Below are positions 34,557 through 42,940 of a stretch of DNA of 64,000 nucleotides, one piece after another. The stretch is from Marinovum algicola (GTDB taxonomy: Bacteria > Pseudomonadota > Alphaproteobacteria > Rhodobacterales > Rhodobacteraceae). The stretch spans positions 186,001 through 250,000 of the forward strand of contig NZ_FNYY01000003.1 of NCBI RefSeq assembly GCF_900109145.1. The letters are read 5' to 3'. How positions within the stretch are numbered: position 1 is the first letter of the stretch; every line of letters begins with the position of its first letter. Under the pieces are notes generated by a model, which did not search any database, had not been told where the DNA came from, and saw only the letters and a program-made list of their open reading frames with translations. The position numbers were made by a program, and so were the translations under genes.

Positions 34557-36137
34557 TCAGTTCATGGTGAAATATTTCACCTTCGGCTGATCTTCCGGGT
34601 CGACTTCGATGCCGACGTTTTCGGCCATGCCCCAGTTCAGCACCTGGTGGTGGATCGGGATGTAGAGCTGTTCATCCTGCACCACCCGCCAGATATCGGC
34701 GATGTCCTGGTTGCGGGCTTCGAGATCGGTGTTCGAGGCCAGCGACTCGATCTTGGCATCCAGCTCGTCATTGTCGAAACCGGTGCCGTTCCAGGTGCCG
34801 ATGTCGGATTCGCGGCCGTGCACAAGGAAGTTGAAGATATACTCGGAATCGTAGGTCGGCACGCCCCAGCCCAGCATGTAGAAATCGGTCTTGCTGTCGG
34901 TGATCAGCGGGAAGTGCTGCGCCTTGGGCTTGGCGTCGAGGTTCACGGTCACACCGATCTGGCCCAGCATGCCGACGGCCGCCTGACAGATCGCTTCATC
35001 GTTGATGTAGCGGTCGTTCGGGCAGTCGAGACGGATCGAGAAACCGTCGCCGTAGCCGGCCTCTTCCATCAGCGCCTTGGCGCCTTCGATGTCGGTGGCG
35101 CTTTCGGCGTCCATCGCCTCGGTCCAGCCGTTGACAAAGGGCGGCGCGATCATGCCGGCCGGGATCGACTGGCCACGCATCACCACCTGCTGGATCGCAT
35201 CGCGGTTGATCGCCATCGACATCGCCTTGCGCACGCGCACGTCGGCGAGCGGGTTCTTGCCCTCGACATTGTCGGCCTCGATGTCATCGGCGCCCTGGTT
35301 CATGCCGAAAAAGATCACCCGGTTCTGCGGCGCCTTCTTGACGGTCAGACCGTCGGCATTATTGACCCGCTCGAGATCCTGCACCGGCATGTCCTGAAGG
35401 AAATCGACCTCGCCCGAGAGCATGGCGGCCACCCGGGTGGCCGCGTTCTGGATCGGGGTATAGACGATCTCGGTCACTTCCATCGGGAACTGGTCGCGGC
35501 CCCAATACTCCTCGTTGATCTCCATCACCGTCTTGACGTCGGGCTCGCGGCTGACCAGCTTGTAGGGCCCGGTGCCGTTGGCGTTGGTGGTGGCATAGGT
35601 GATCTCGCCGCCTTCGAAATCCTGCACGTTGACGGTGTCGTTTGCCTCGGCCCAGCCCTTGTCAAGGACGAACAGGTTGGTGAGGTTCGACGGCAGGATC
35701 GGGTTCGGGCCGTCGGTGACCATCTCGATGGTGTAATCGTCGACCGCGCGGACCTCGGTGATCGAGCCGATAAGCTCTTTCATGTCCGAGTTCGGTTGTT
35801 TGGCGCGCTCGAAGCTGAACACCACGTCCTCGGCGGTGAAATCGGCGCCATCGTGGAATTTCACGCCTTGGCGCAGGTTGAAGACCCAGACGTTCGGGTC
35901 GTCTTCCTTCGGCGCCCAGTCGGTGGCCAGCGCGGCCTCGAATTCGCCGGTCACGTCGCGGATGATCAGCGGCTCGTACATCTGGTGGCGGATGGTGTGG
36001 GTCGGGCCCTCGTTCTGGGCATGCGGATCAAGCGTCAGCGCGTCACCGGCGCGCGCCCAGCGAAGGGTTTCGGCACTCAGCGACGCTGTGGTGGCCAACA
36101 GCGCACCGATCACTGACAAAGCGAATGTCGTCTTCAT
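34557..36137 (-). CDS. Orphan peptide/nickel-type substrate-binding protein
   Basis: 526 residues, family 5 solute-binding protein with signal peptide about 1-22 (MKTTFALSVIGALLATTASLSA). Family motifs: DALTLDPHAQNEGPTHT, LATDWAP, FNLRQGVKFHDGADFTAEDVVFSFER in two parts. ATG 36137 gives a proper signal peptide; an in-frame upstream extension is cysteine- and arginine-rich and unlikely. There are no permease or ATPase genes beside it, but a paralogue with its full transporter lies 1.6 kb to the left. It has its own terminator and a 151-base upstream gap, so it is probably expressed alone. Confidence 0.9.
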   Translation of the reverse strand: MKTTFALSVIGALLATTASLSAETLRWARAGDALTLDPHAQNEGPTHTIRHQMYEPLIIRDVTGEFEAALATDWAPKEDDPNVWVFNLRQGVKFHDGADFTAEDVVFSFERAKQPNSDMKELIGSITEVRAVDDYTIEMVTDGPNPILPSNLTNLFVLDKGWAEANDTVNVQDFEGGEITYATTNANGTGPYKLVSREPDVKTVMEINEEYWGRDQFPMEVTEIVYTPIQNAATRVAAMLSGEVDFLQDMPVQDLERVNNADGLTVKKAPQNRVIFFGMNQGADDIEADNVEGKNPLADVRVRKAMSMAINRDAIQQVVMRGQSIPAGMIAPPFVNGWTEAMDAESATDIEGAKALMEEAGYGDGFSIRLDCPNDRYINDEAICQAAVGMLGQIGVTVNLDAKPKAQHFPLITDSKTDFYMLGWGVPTYDSEYIFNFLVHGRESDIGTWNGTGFDNDELDAKIESLASNTDLEARNQDIADIWRVVQDEQLYIPIHHQVLNWGMAENVGIEVDPEDQPKVKYFTMN

Positions 36138-36288
36138 TGGTTTTCCCTGTCTTTTGTGTGATTGTCGTTTTCGACATGGCGCCAGTCTTTGACACCTTTG
36201 GCAAAATGACAAGGCCCGACTTGGCATTACGTCGCGGGGGCAGTTTGGCGGCTAAGCCATGCCGGCCGCTCGATAATTTCTTGCAGCG

Positions 36289-37326
36289 CTAACGCCGCAC
36301 CGCAGTATCCGTATCCGCCCGCCGGGCCCGGCGCAGCGCCCCGGGCGGGGTGCCGAACCACCGGCGGCAGGCCCGCGAGAGCGCCGATTGTTCCGGAAAA
36401 CCAAGCATGCCAGCCAGTTGATCCAGCGTCACATCTGTCTCTGTCAGATGCTTCAGCGCCAGATCGCGGCGCGCGCTGTCCTTGATCTCCTGAAAGCTGG
36501 TGCCCTCGGCCCGCAACTGCCGGTGCAATGTCCGCGGTTCGATTGCCAGCATATGCGCGATATCGGCGCGGTTGGCCTGCGGCGTGCCGATCAGCGGCCG
36601 CAGCGCGGCACGCACCCGGTCGCTGAGCCGCTGCGCCGGGACCGGAAAATTGCGCTCCAGGTGATCCTCCATCAGGCGCTGAAACCGCGGATGGCTGTTG
36701 GGGTCCGGCACATGCCAATCGCGCGCATCCATGTGCAGCGCCGCGGATGTCTGGTTTTCATGCACCGGCACGCCGAAGAACCTGCGATGCGGCTCGCCGG
36801 CGGTGCCTAGCCCATGCGGCAGCGATACAGCCCGCACCTTGTGGGCCCAGGGATCGCGCATCCGGCCGACCTGAAACCCCATGCCGAGGATCAACTCGAT
36901 GATCTGCCGCTGCCGGTTCGGGGCGATGCCGTCGATCTCGAGCACCATGGCCACGGTATCGGGCACCAGCCGTCCCGGCACCTCGGCCCGCATCCGAAGC
37001 GCGGTGCCCTGAAGAAATATGAAGCGCGAGATGATCTTGGAGGCCTCCGCCGGGGTGGCGGCGGTCTGGATGGCGAGGCCCAGAATGCCCAGCACCGCCA
37101 GATCCTGATGCCGCGCGATGCGCAGCCCGAGGTCAGGGCATTGCGCCGCCAGGCTCGAGGCCTCGAGCAATCCGCAGACCGCCTCCATCGGCAACAGCGC
37201 ATCGTCATCCGCCAGGTCCTCGGGGCACAGCCCGTGGTCTGCCAGCAAGGGGCGCGCCGGAACCCCGCAATCGCGCATCACCTCCTGATAACCTTTGAGC
37301 GCGGCGGCGCGGATCACATGGGTCAT
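36289..37326 (-). CDS. AraC-family transcriptional regulator (arabinose-binding-domain/OruR type)
   Basis: 345 residues. The N-terminal ligand domain (about 1-230, opening IRAAALKGYQEVMRDCG and ARPLLADHGL) is of the type shared with OruR/ArgR-like AraC proteins. The C-terminal double helix-turn-helix covers about 240-335 (IAHMLAIEPRTLHRQLRAEG; LAGMLGFPEQSALSRACRRWFG). ATG 37326 fits the family start, but no ribosome site stands at a good distance, and TTG codons just upstream are alternatives. It is divergent from the RND efflux genes with direct-repeat sites between, so it most likely controls them. Confidence 0.88.
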   Translation of the reverse strand: MTHVIRAAALKGYQEVMRDCGVPARPLLADHGLCPEDLADDDALLPMEAVCGLLEASSLAAQCPDLGLRIARHQDLAVLGILGLAIQTAATPAEASKIISRFIFLQGTALRMRAEVPGRLVPDTVAMVLEIDGIAPNRQRQIIELILGMGFQVGRMRDPWAHKVRAVSLPHGLGTAGEPHRRFFGVPVHENQTSAALHMDARDWHVPDPNSHPRFQRLMEDHLERNFPVPAQRLSDRVRAALRPLIGTPQANRADIAHMLAIEPRTLHRQLRAEGTSFQEIKDSARRDLALKHLTETDVTLDQLAGMLGFPEQSALSRACRRWFGTPPGALRRARRADTDTAVRR

Positions 37327-37358
37327 GTCCTCAAATGACAAATTTTTGTCCTCTAATG
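37326..37358. promoter_or_regulatory. Two 12-bp direct repeats with 21-bp period (AraC-type site)
   Basis: TGTCCTCAAATG (37326-37337) and TGTCCTCTAATG (37347-37358) differ at one base and are exactly 21 bp apart, two helical turns, the layout of AraC-family half-sites. A dyad, GACAAA/TTTGTC, lies across the spacer on the same segment. The left repeat touches the regulator start codon, suggesting autorepression combined with control of the RND operon. Confidence 0.6.
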
Positions 37359-37459
37359 TCAAGACATCATCTGGCAACGCCCATAGGTAAGCGACCCGTG
37401 CCGATGTTGCAGCGCAGCAAAACGGCATCTCCGAATATCAGATCAAGGAATTGGCACAG

Positions 37460-38506
37460 GTGAAACGTCAACTGGTCCGCATGCTCGCATTGGTTCTCTC
37501 AGCCGCAGCAGTCCTGCCGCAGGCCGCGAGGGCCGAGGCGCCGATCGTCAAACTCGAAACGGCGAAGAGCACGGCCGGCGGGCTGAGCCGCGTGTTCTTT
37601 GGCCATGTGGTGGCGCGCGAAACCGTCGACCTGGCTTTCCAGGTCTCTGGCCAGATCGTCGAGTTTCCGGTCGAGGAAGGCGCCATCGTGCCCCGCACGG
37701 GGCTTGTCGCCAGGCTCGATCAGGAGCCTTTCGAGCTCTCGCTCGAAGAGGCGCGTGCGCGCAGTGAACAGGCGGTGCGCACGGTTGACCGCTATCGCCA
37801 GCTTCAGGGCAGCGCGGTCAGCCAGACCGCGGTGCAGGACGCCGAAACCGATGTCGAACTGACCCGCGTCGCCCTGCGCAATGCCGAACGCGCGCTTGAC
37901 AAGGCAACGCTCTTTGCGCCTTTCGATGCGCTGGTGGCGTCGCGGCTGGTGCCGAATTACTCCACCATCAACGCCGGAACGCCGGTGGTGCGCCTGCACG
38001 ACATGTCCGAGCTTCGGATCGAGATCGACGTGCCCGAAGTGCTTTTCCATCAGGCCGGCCAGAAACCCGATCTGGAGATTCTCGCGCAGTTCCCGGCCAG
38101 CCCCAGGACCTATCCGGTGGAGCTACGGGAATTCAACGCCGAGACGGCCTCGGTCGGCCAGACCTATTCGATCACCCTGGGAATGTTTCCGCCCAAGGAT
38201 CTGACCGTCCTGCCCGGCTCCTCGGCCAAGGTGACGGCCACGCTGGACACCGGCGACAGCCGCATCGAAGTGCCGGCTTCGGCGATTGTCACCGGCAATG
38301 ATGGCGCGACCTACCTGATGATCTTTACCCCCACCGGCGGGCGCGAGGGCACGGTGACCCGCACCCCGGTCGAGATCAGGCCGACCGAAAGAGGCAAGGT
38401 CGAGGTGATCGCGGGCCTCGAAGCCGGACAGGAATACGTCGTTGTCGGCGCCTCGACCCTCACCGACGGCGAAGACGTGCGCCGCTTTACCGGCTTCGGC
38501 AACTGA
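37460..38506 (+). CDS. RND efflux periplasmic adaptor (membrane fusion protein)
   Basis: 348 residues. Signal peptide about 1-25 (cleavage after QAARA). The order is typical for HlyD/AcrA-like adaptors: a biotinyl-lipoyl half-motif (FQVSGQIVEFPVEEGAIV), a short alpha-hairpin (EEARARSEQAVRTVDRYRQLQGSAVSQTAVQDAE in two helices), the second lipoyl half (APFDALVASRLVPNYSTINAGTPVVRL) and beta-barrel domain. GTG 37460 was preferred because AAGGAA lies 9 bases upstream; TTG 37451 directly abuts it. It bridges the pump that follows, 11 bases downstream, to an outer-membrane channel not encoded here. Confidence 0.9.
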   Translation: MKRQLVRMLALVLSAAAVLPQAARAEAPIVKLETAKSTAGGLSRVFFGHVVARETVDLAFQVSGQIVEFPVEEGAIVPRTGLVARLDQEPFELSLEEARARSEQAVRTVDRYRQLQGSAVSQTAVQDAETDVELTRVALRNAERALDKATLFAPFDALVASRLVPNYSTINAGTPVVRLHDMSELRIEIDVPEVLFHQAGQKPDLEILAQFPASPRTYPVELREFNAETASVGQTYSITLGMFPPKDLTVLPGSSAKVTATLDTGDSRIEVPASAIVTGNDGATYLMIFTPTGGREGTVTRTPVEIRPTERGKVEVIAGLEAGQEYVVVGASTLTDGEDVRRFTGFGN

Positions 38507-38517
38507 AGGCCCCGACG

Positions 38518-41500
38518 ATGGACATTGCGCGCTTTTCGATCAACCGCCCGATCTACACCTGGATCGTGATCCTGACCTGCCTTCTGGGCGGCATCTGGGG
38601 CTTTTCCTCGCTCGGCCGGCTGGAAGACCCGGCCTTTACCATCAAGATGGCCGTCGTGGTCACGCAATACCCCGGCGCCACCGCCCAGGAAGTGGCGACC
38701 GAGGTCTCCGAACCGATCGAATCCGCGATCCAGAAGATGGGCGAGGTCAAGCGCATCGAGACCATGAACCAGCCCGGCCTGTCCTGGATCACGGTCGAGA
38801 TGCAGGACACCTATGATGGCACCGAGCTTCCGGCGATCTGGACCAAGCTGCGCAACCGCGTGGGCGAGTCCGCCCTGCCCTCCGGCACCACCGAGCCGTT
38901 CATCAACGACAGTTTCGGCGATGTCTACGGGCTTTATTACGCCGTCACCGCGCCCGGTTTCTCGGACAGTGAAGTCAACGACCTGGCCGATTTCCTGCGC
39001 CGCGAGGTGCTGTCGGTCGATGGCGTGGCCGATGCGGTGATCTCGGGCCAGCCGAACGAACGCATCTATGTTGAGCCGGACCTCGCCCTGACCAATTCGC
39101 TCGGCATCTCGCCGGGCATCATGCAGGCCGCGATCGCCACCGCCGACGAGATCGTCGACGGTGGCTCGATCCAGAATGAAAACGGCCGGACGCTGGTGCA
39201 GCGGCCGGCGGGGTCCGACACCGTGTCGGCGATTGCCGCGCTCTCGGTGGGGGTCGGCGGACAGGTGGTGAACCTCGCCGATTTCGCCGATGTCTACCGT
39301 GGCCGCGAGGCCAATCCAAACCTGATCCTGCGCCACAATGGCGTCGAGGCCTTCAGCCTCGGCGTTGCCGGCCTGTCGACCGAGAATATCGTCGAGGTCG
39401 GAAAGGCGGTCGATGCCAAGATCGAAACGCTGAAGACGGCGATCCCGGTCGGTGTCACGATCGCGCCGATCTATCAGCAACATGTGGTGGTCGAAGAGGC
39501 GTCGAACGCCTTTCTCGTCAACCTCGCCATGTCGGTCAGCATCGTGATCGTGGTACTCGCCGTCTTTATGGGCTGGCGCGCTGCGGTGGTGGTGGGGGCA
39601 ACCCTGCTGCTCACGGTGGTGGGCACGCTCTTTTTCATGGCGCTGGGCTCGATCGAGATGGAGCGCATCTCGCTCGGCGCGCTGATCATCGCCATGGGCA
39701 TGCTGGTGGACAATGCCATCGTGGTCGCCGAGGGCATGCAGATCAACATGAGGCGCGGCCAGACCTCGCGCGAGGCCGCGACGGAGGCGGCCAGCAAGAC
39801 GCAGATCCCGCTGCTTGGCGCCACCATCATCGGCATTATGGCTTTTGCCGGCATCGGTCTCAGCCCGGATGCCACCGGTGAATTCCTGTTCTCGCTCTTT
39901 GCGGTGATCGCGATTTCGCTGTTGTTGTCCTGGGTGCTGGCCATCACCGCCACGCCGCTGCTGGGCCATTACTTCTTCCGCCAGGGCACCACGGGGGACG
40001 CCGACGGCTATGACGGCTTTCTGTTCCGTGGCTATGCCGGCCTGCTGAGGATCAGCCTGCGCCTGCGCTGGCTGGTGATCGTGGCGCTGATCGGGGTGAC
40101 CGTTATCTGTTATGGCCTCTTCGGCCAGATCAAGCAGCAGTTCTTCCCCGACAGCAACACGCCGCTCTATTTCGTCAACTACAAGCTGCCGCAGGGTGCG
40201 TCGATCCACCAGACCTCGGAGGATCTGACGGTGCTCGAAGACTGGCTGGCCGGGCGCGACGAGGTGGTGGCCTTTACCGCCTATGCCGGCATGGGCGCCT
40301 CGCGGTTCATGCTGACCTACGAAAGCGAAGACCCGAACCCGAGCTATGGCCATTTGATCGTGCGCACCTCGTCGCTTGCGGTGATCGAGGACGAGATGAA
40401 CGCGCTCGAGGAATTCGCGCTCGAGGCGGTGCCGCAAGGCGAGTTCCGCGTCAAGCGGTTGGCCTTTGGCCCCGGCGGCGGCGCCCCGATCGAGGTCCGC
40501 TTCTCGGGCAGCAACCCCGAGGTGCTGCGCGATCTCGCCGACGAGGCGATGGCGCGGATGGCGGCGGTCTCCGACAATGTGGTCTCGCTGCGCAACGACT
40601 GGCGCGAAAAGGAACTAGTGCTGCGGCCGATCTATGCCGAGGACCGCGCCCAGGAGGCCGGAATCTCGCGCACGCAGATCACCGAAACCCTGCAATTCGC
40701 CACCGAAGGCACCACCGCCGGGGTGTTCCGCGAAGGCGACCGGCAGATCCCCATCGTGCTGCGCGCCGCACCCGATGCCGATCTTTCCCTGGTCGATCAC
40801 GTGATCTACTCCGACAGCGGCGGCGGCCTGGTGCCGATGGCGCAGATGATCGACGGCTTCCGCTTCGAACCGCAGGACACGCTGGTGCATCGCCGCGACC
40901 GGGCCAATGTGATCACTGTCGGCGCCGACATTCCGCGCGGCATGACCGCCACCGAGGTGCTGACCGAGGTACGCGGCACCATCGAAGAGATGACGATCCC
41001 CGAAGGCTACACCATGGCTTGGGGCGGCGAATACGAAAGCTCGACCGATGCCCAGGCCTCGCTCGGCGGGCAATTGCCGCTCAGCCTGATCGTGATGGTG
41101 CTGATTTCAGTGCTGCTCTTCAACGCTCTGCGCCAGCCGGTCATCATCTGGCTGCTGGTGCCGATGTCGGTCAACGGTGTCAGCCTGGCCCTGCTGGGCG
41201 CCGGCCTGCCCTTTACCTTCACCGCGTTGCTGGGCCTCTTGTCGCTCTCGGGGATGCTGATCAAGAACGGCATCGTGCTGGTCGAAGAGATCGACCTGAC
41301 CCGCGAGGCCAACCCCGACATGCCGCTGGAAGAGGCCATCGTCAGTGCCTCGACCTCGCGTCTGCGGCCGGTGTTCCTGGCGGCGGCGACCACGATCCTC
41401 GGCATGTTGCCGTTGCTGTCGGACGCCTTCTTTCAGTCGATGGCGGCGACGATCATGGGCGGTCTGGCCTTTGCCTCGGTGCTGACCCTGATCGCGGCCC

Positions 41501-41571
41501 CGGTGCTCTACTACCTGTTCTTCAAACGCACGGCGCGCCGGGCCCAGGCCGCCCTGCCCGCCACCGCCTGA
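38518..41571 (+). CDS. RND-family efflux pump, inner-membrane transporter
   Basis: 1017 residues, normal RND length. The start FSINRPIYTWIVILTCLLGG, the two large periplasmic domains, and twelve helices are apparent. Proton-relay acidic residues are in GMLVDNAIVVAEG (helix 4), and the pseudo-symmetric half repeats at GMLIKNGIVLVEEI near 915. It expels substrates driven by protons, with the upstream adaptor. No TolC-like gene is adjacent, so it must use a channel encoded elsewhere. Substrate is unknown; hydrophobic drugs, bile-type compounds or metals cannot be distinguished, although the HAE-1/HME-defining metal motif was not seen. Confidence 0.93.
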   Translation: MDIARFSINRPIYTWIVILTCLLGGIWGFSSLGRLEDPAFTIKMAVVVTQYPGATAQEVATEVSEPIESAIQKMGEVKRIETMNQPGLSWITVEMQDTYDGTELPAIWTKLRNRVGESALPSGTTEPFINDSFGDVYGLYYAVTAPGFSDSEVNDLADFLRREVLSVDGVADAVISGQPNERIYVEPDLALTNSLGISPGIMQAAIATADEIVDGGSIQNENGRTLVQRPAGSDTVSAIAALSVGVGGQVVNLADFADVYRGREANPNLILRHNGVEAFSLGVAGLSTENIVEVGKAVDAKIETLKTAIPVGVTIAPIYQQHVVVEEASNAFLVNLAMSVSIVIVVLAVFMGWRAAVVVGATLLLTVVGTLFFMALGSIEMERISLGALIIAMGMLVDNAIVVAEGMQINMRRGQTSREAATEAASKTQIPLLGATIIGIMAFAGIGLSPDATGEFLFSLFAVIAISLLLSWVLAITATPLLGHYFFRQGTTGDADGYDGFLFRGYAGLLRISLRLRWLVIVALIGVTVICYGLFGQIKQQFFPDSNTPLYFVNYKLPQGASIHQTSEDLTVLEDWLAGRDEVVAFTAYAGMGASRFMLTYESEDPNPSYGHLIVRTSSLAVIEDEMNALEEFALEAVPQGEFRVKRLAFGPGGGAPIEVRFSGSNPEVLRDLADEAMARMAAVSDNVVSLRNDWREKELVLRPIYAEDRAQEAGISRTQITETLQFATEGTTAGVFREGDRQIPIVLRAAPDADLSLVDHVIYSDSGGGLVPMAQMIDGFRFEPQDTLVHRRDRANVITVGADIPRGMTATEVLTEVRGTIEEMTIPEGYTMAWGGEYESSTDAQASLGGQLPLSLIVMVLISVLLFNALRQPVIIWLLVPMSVNGVSLALLGAGLPFTFTALLGLLSLSGMLIKNGIVLVEEIDLTREANPDMPLEEAIVSASTSRLRPVFLAAATTILGMLPLLSDAFFQSMAATIMGGLAFASVLTLIAAPVLYYLFFKRTARRAQAALPATA

Positions 41572-41580
41572 CGACAAAGA

Positions 41581-41613
41581 AAGGGCCGCGCGGCAATCAG
41601 CCACGCGGCCCTT
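41581..41613. terminator. Bidirectional terminator between RND operon and SH3 lipoprotein
   Basis: AAGGGCCGCG / CGCGGCCCTT, a perfect 10-bp stem with inner GGC/GCC pairing and A/T ends on both sides, lying between convergent stops at 41571 and 41635. Confidence 0.85.
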
Positions 41614-41634
41614 TCATATGGGGTCAGGGCGCGC

Positions 41635-41922
41635 TCAGCGGCCGATGAGGTAGTCCGCCGCGACATAGCCGGTGACACCGGGCGCATCCGCCAGGGCCAC
41701 CCGGCACCAGAGCTGGCCCAGCTCGGTCACACAATCCTTTTGCCGCAGCTGCGTGCCATCGGGCAGCCCCAGGATCACCCGAAACCCCAGGCCCGGTCCG
41801 GCCCGCAGCTTCAGAAACTCGCCCTCATCGACCCGATCCACCGTGGTCGGCGTGCCCGTGACGCTGCCACATGCGGCGAGCAGAAGGAGCGAGAGGAAAA
41901 CGGAATGAGTGGTACGGCGCAT
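41635..41922 (-). CDS. Small SH3-domain lipoprotein
   Basis: 95 residues. The lipoprotein signal ends in LLLLAAC with Cys18 as the lipidation site. The remaining 75 residues form a bacterial SH3 domain (FLKLRAGPGLGFRVILGLPDGTQL, then WCRVALADAPGVTGYVAADYL) with two cysteines. It is probably anchored in the outer or inner membrane facing the periplasm and binding peptidoglycan or protein. It is monocistronic, convergent with the RND pump and followed by a shared terminator. Confidence 0.8.
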   Translation of the reverse strand: MRRTTHSVFLSLLLLAACGSVTGTPTTVDRVDEGEFLKLRAGPGLGFRVILGLPDGTQLRQKDCVTELGQLWCRVALADAPGVTGYVAADYLIGR

Positions 41923-42035
41923 GGTCTGCCCCCGGCTGTTTCTGGAGCCGCCTGTGTCGCAGAGCCAAGGGTCCGAGTGAAGAAAAATCTGGCCCTGTCC
42001 CCGGGTCTTGTGCGGGCGGCTGGGGATATGGGGGG

Positions 42036-42125
42036 TGGCGGACAGTGAGGGATTCGAACCCTCGAGACGGTCTCCCGCCTACACACTTTCCAGGCGTGCG
42101 CCTTCGACCACTCGGCCAACTGTCC
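42036..42125 (-). tRNA. tRNA-Ser(GGA), CCA encoded
   Basis: On the minus strand the acceptor arm GGACAGT pairs with ACTGTCC, followed by discriminator G and a genomic CCA (42038-42036). The anticodon loop is CTGGAAA, giving anticodon GGA, which reads UCC and UCU serine codons. The long variable arm (GCGGGAGACCGTCTC-type stem region) is the class II form expected for tRNA-Ser, and the T-loop has GGTTCGAATCC. Confidence 0.96.
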
Positions 42126-42220
42126 GTGCGCGGGTGTTTAGCCCCGACCTTCACCGGGTTTCAAGGGCAAATCGAAGTCATTCGCACAATTGATGTATTC
42201 CGGTGTCAACAGGTCGATTC

Positions 42221-42940
42221 TCAGCTGTCGAGGATCACGTTCAGCCGCCGGTTCTGGCGGCCCTTCTTCTCGATCTTGCCCAGCCGGATGGCGCCGATCT
42301 CGCCGGTGCGTGCCACATGGGTGCCGCCGCAGGGCTGAAGATCGACCTGGTCGCCGCCCTTGCCGATCCGCACCAGACGCACCCGGCCCTGGCCGCGCGG
42401 CGGCTTGACCGACATGGTCTTGACCAGCTCGGGCGTCGCCTCGAGCACGGCATCGGTGACCCAGGTCTCCGACACCGGCAGATCGCGCTCGATCAGCAGT
42501 TGCAGCGCCTCTTCGATGATGTCGCGGTCTGCCGGGGCCTCGGGCATGTCGAAATCGAGCCGGCCCTTCTCGCTGGTGATCGCCCCGCCGGTCACCGGCA
42601 GCGGCACCACGACCGACAGCAGGTGCAGCGCGGTATGCACCCGCATGTGGCGGTGGCGGCGCTCCCAGTCGAGGTATTGCATTACATGGGTGCCGGTGCC
42701 CGGCAGCGGCATCGGTTCCGCCGGGACAAGCACCACCGCCCCGCCCTCGCCCTTGACGGTGGTGGCGATGGGCATCTCGATCCCGTCCCAGACCAGCAGG
42801 CCGCTGTCGCCGGGCTGGCCGCCGCCGGTGGGATAGAACACCGATCGGTCAAGCACGATGCCTCCTTCGGGCGTGTGGCCGGTCACCCTGGCCGGGGCCT
42901 CGCGGAGATAGGGGTCTTCGCGAAACAGCAGCGCTGTCAT
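42221..42940 (-). CDS. Alanyl-tRNA editing protein (AlaX-type)
   Basis: 239 residues; free-standing homologue of the AlaRS editing domain that hydrolyses Ser-tRNA(Ala) or Gly-tRNA(Ala) to prevent mistranslation. The N-terminal barrel has RSVFYPTGGGQPGDSG, and the zinc site is HTALH (HxxxH) plus CGGTH (CxxxH). Length and architecture agree with AlaX-M type proteins. It overlaps the MscS-family stop codon by four bases (ATGA) and is the last gene of the cysK-mscS-alaX string. Confidence 0.9.
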   Translation of the reverse strand: MTALLFREDPYLREAPARVTGHTPEGGIVLDRSVFYPTGGGQPGDSGLLVWDGIEMPIATTVKGEGGAVVLVPAEPMPLPGTGTHVMQYLDWERRHRHMRVHTALHLLSVVVPLPVTGGAITSEKGRLDFDMPEAPADRDIIEEALQLLIERDLPVSETWVTDAVLEATPELVKTMSVKPPRGQGRVRLVRIGKGGDQVDLQPCGGTHVARTGEIGAIRLGKIEKKGRQNRRLNVILDS

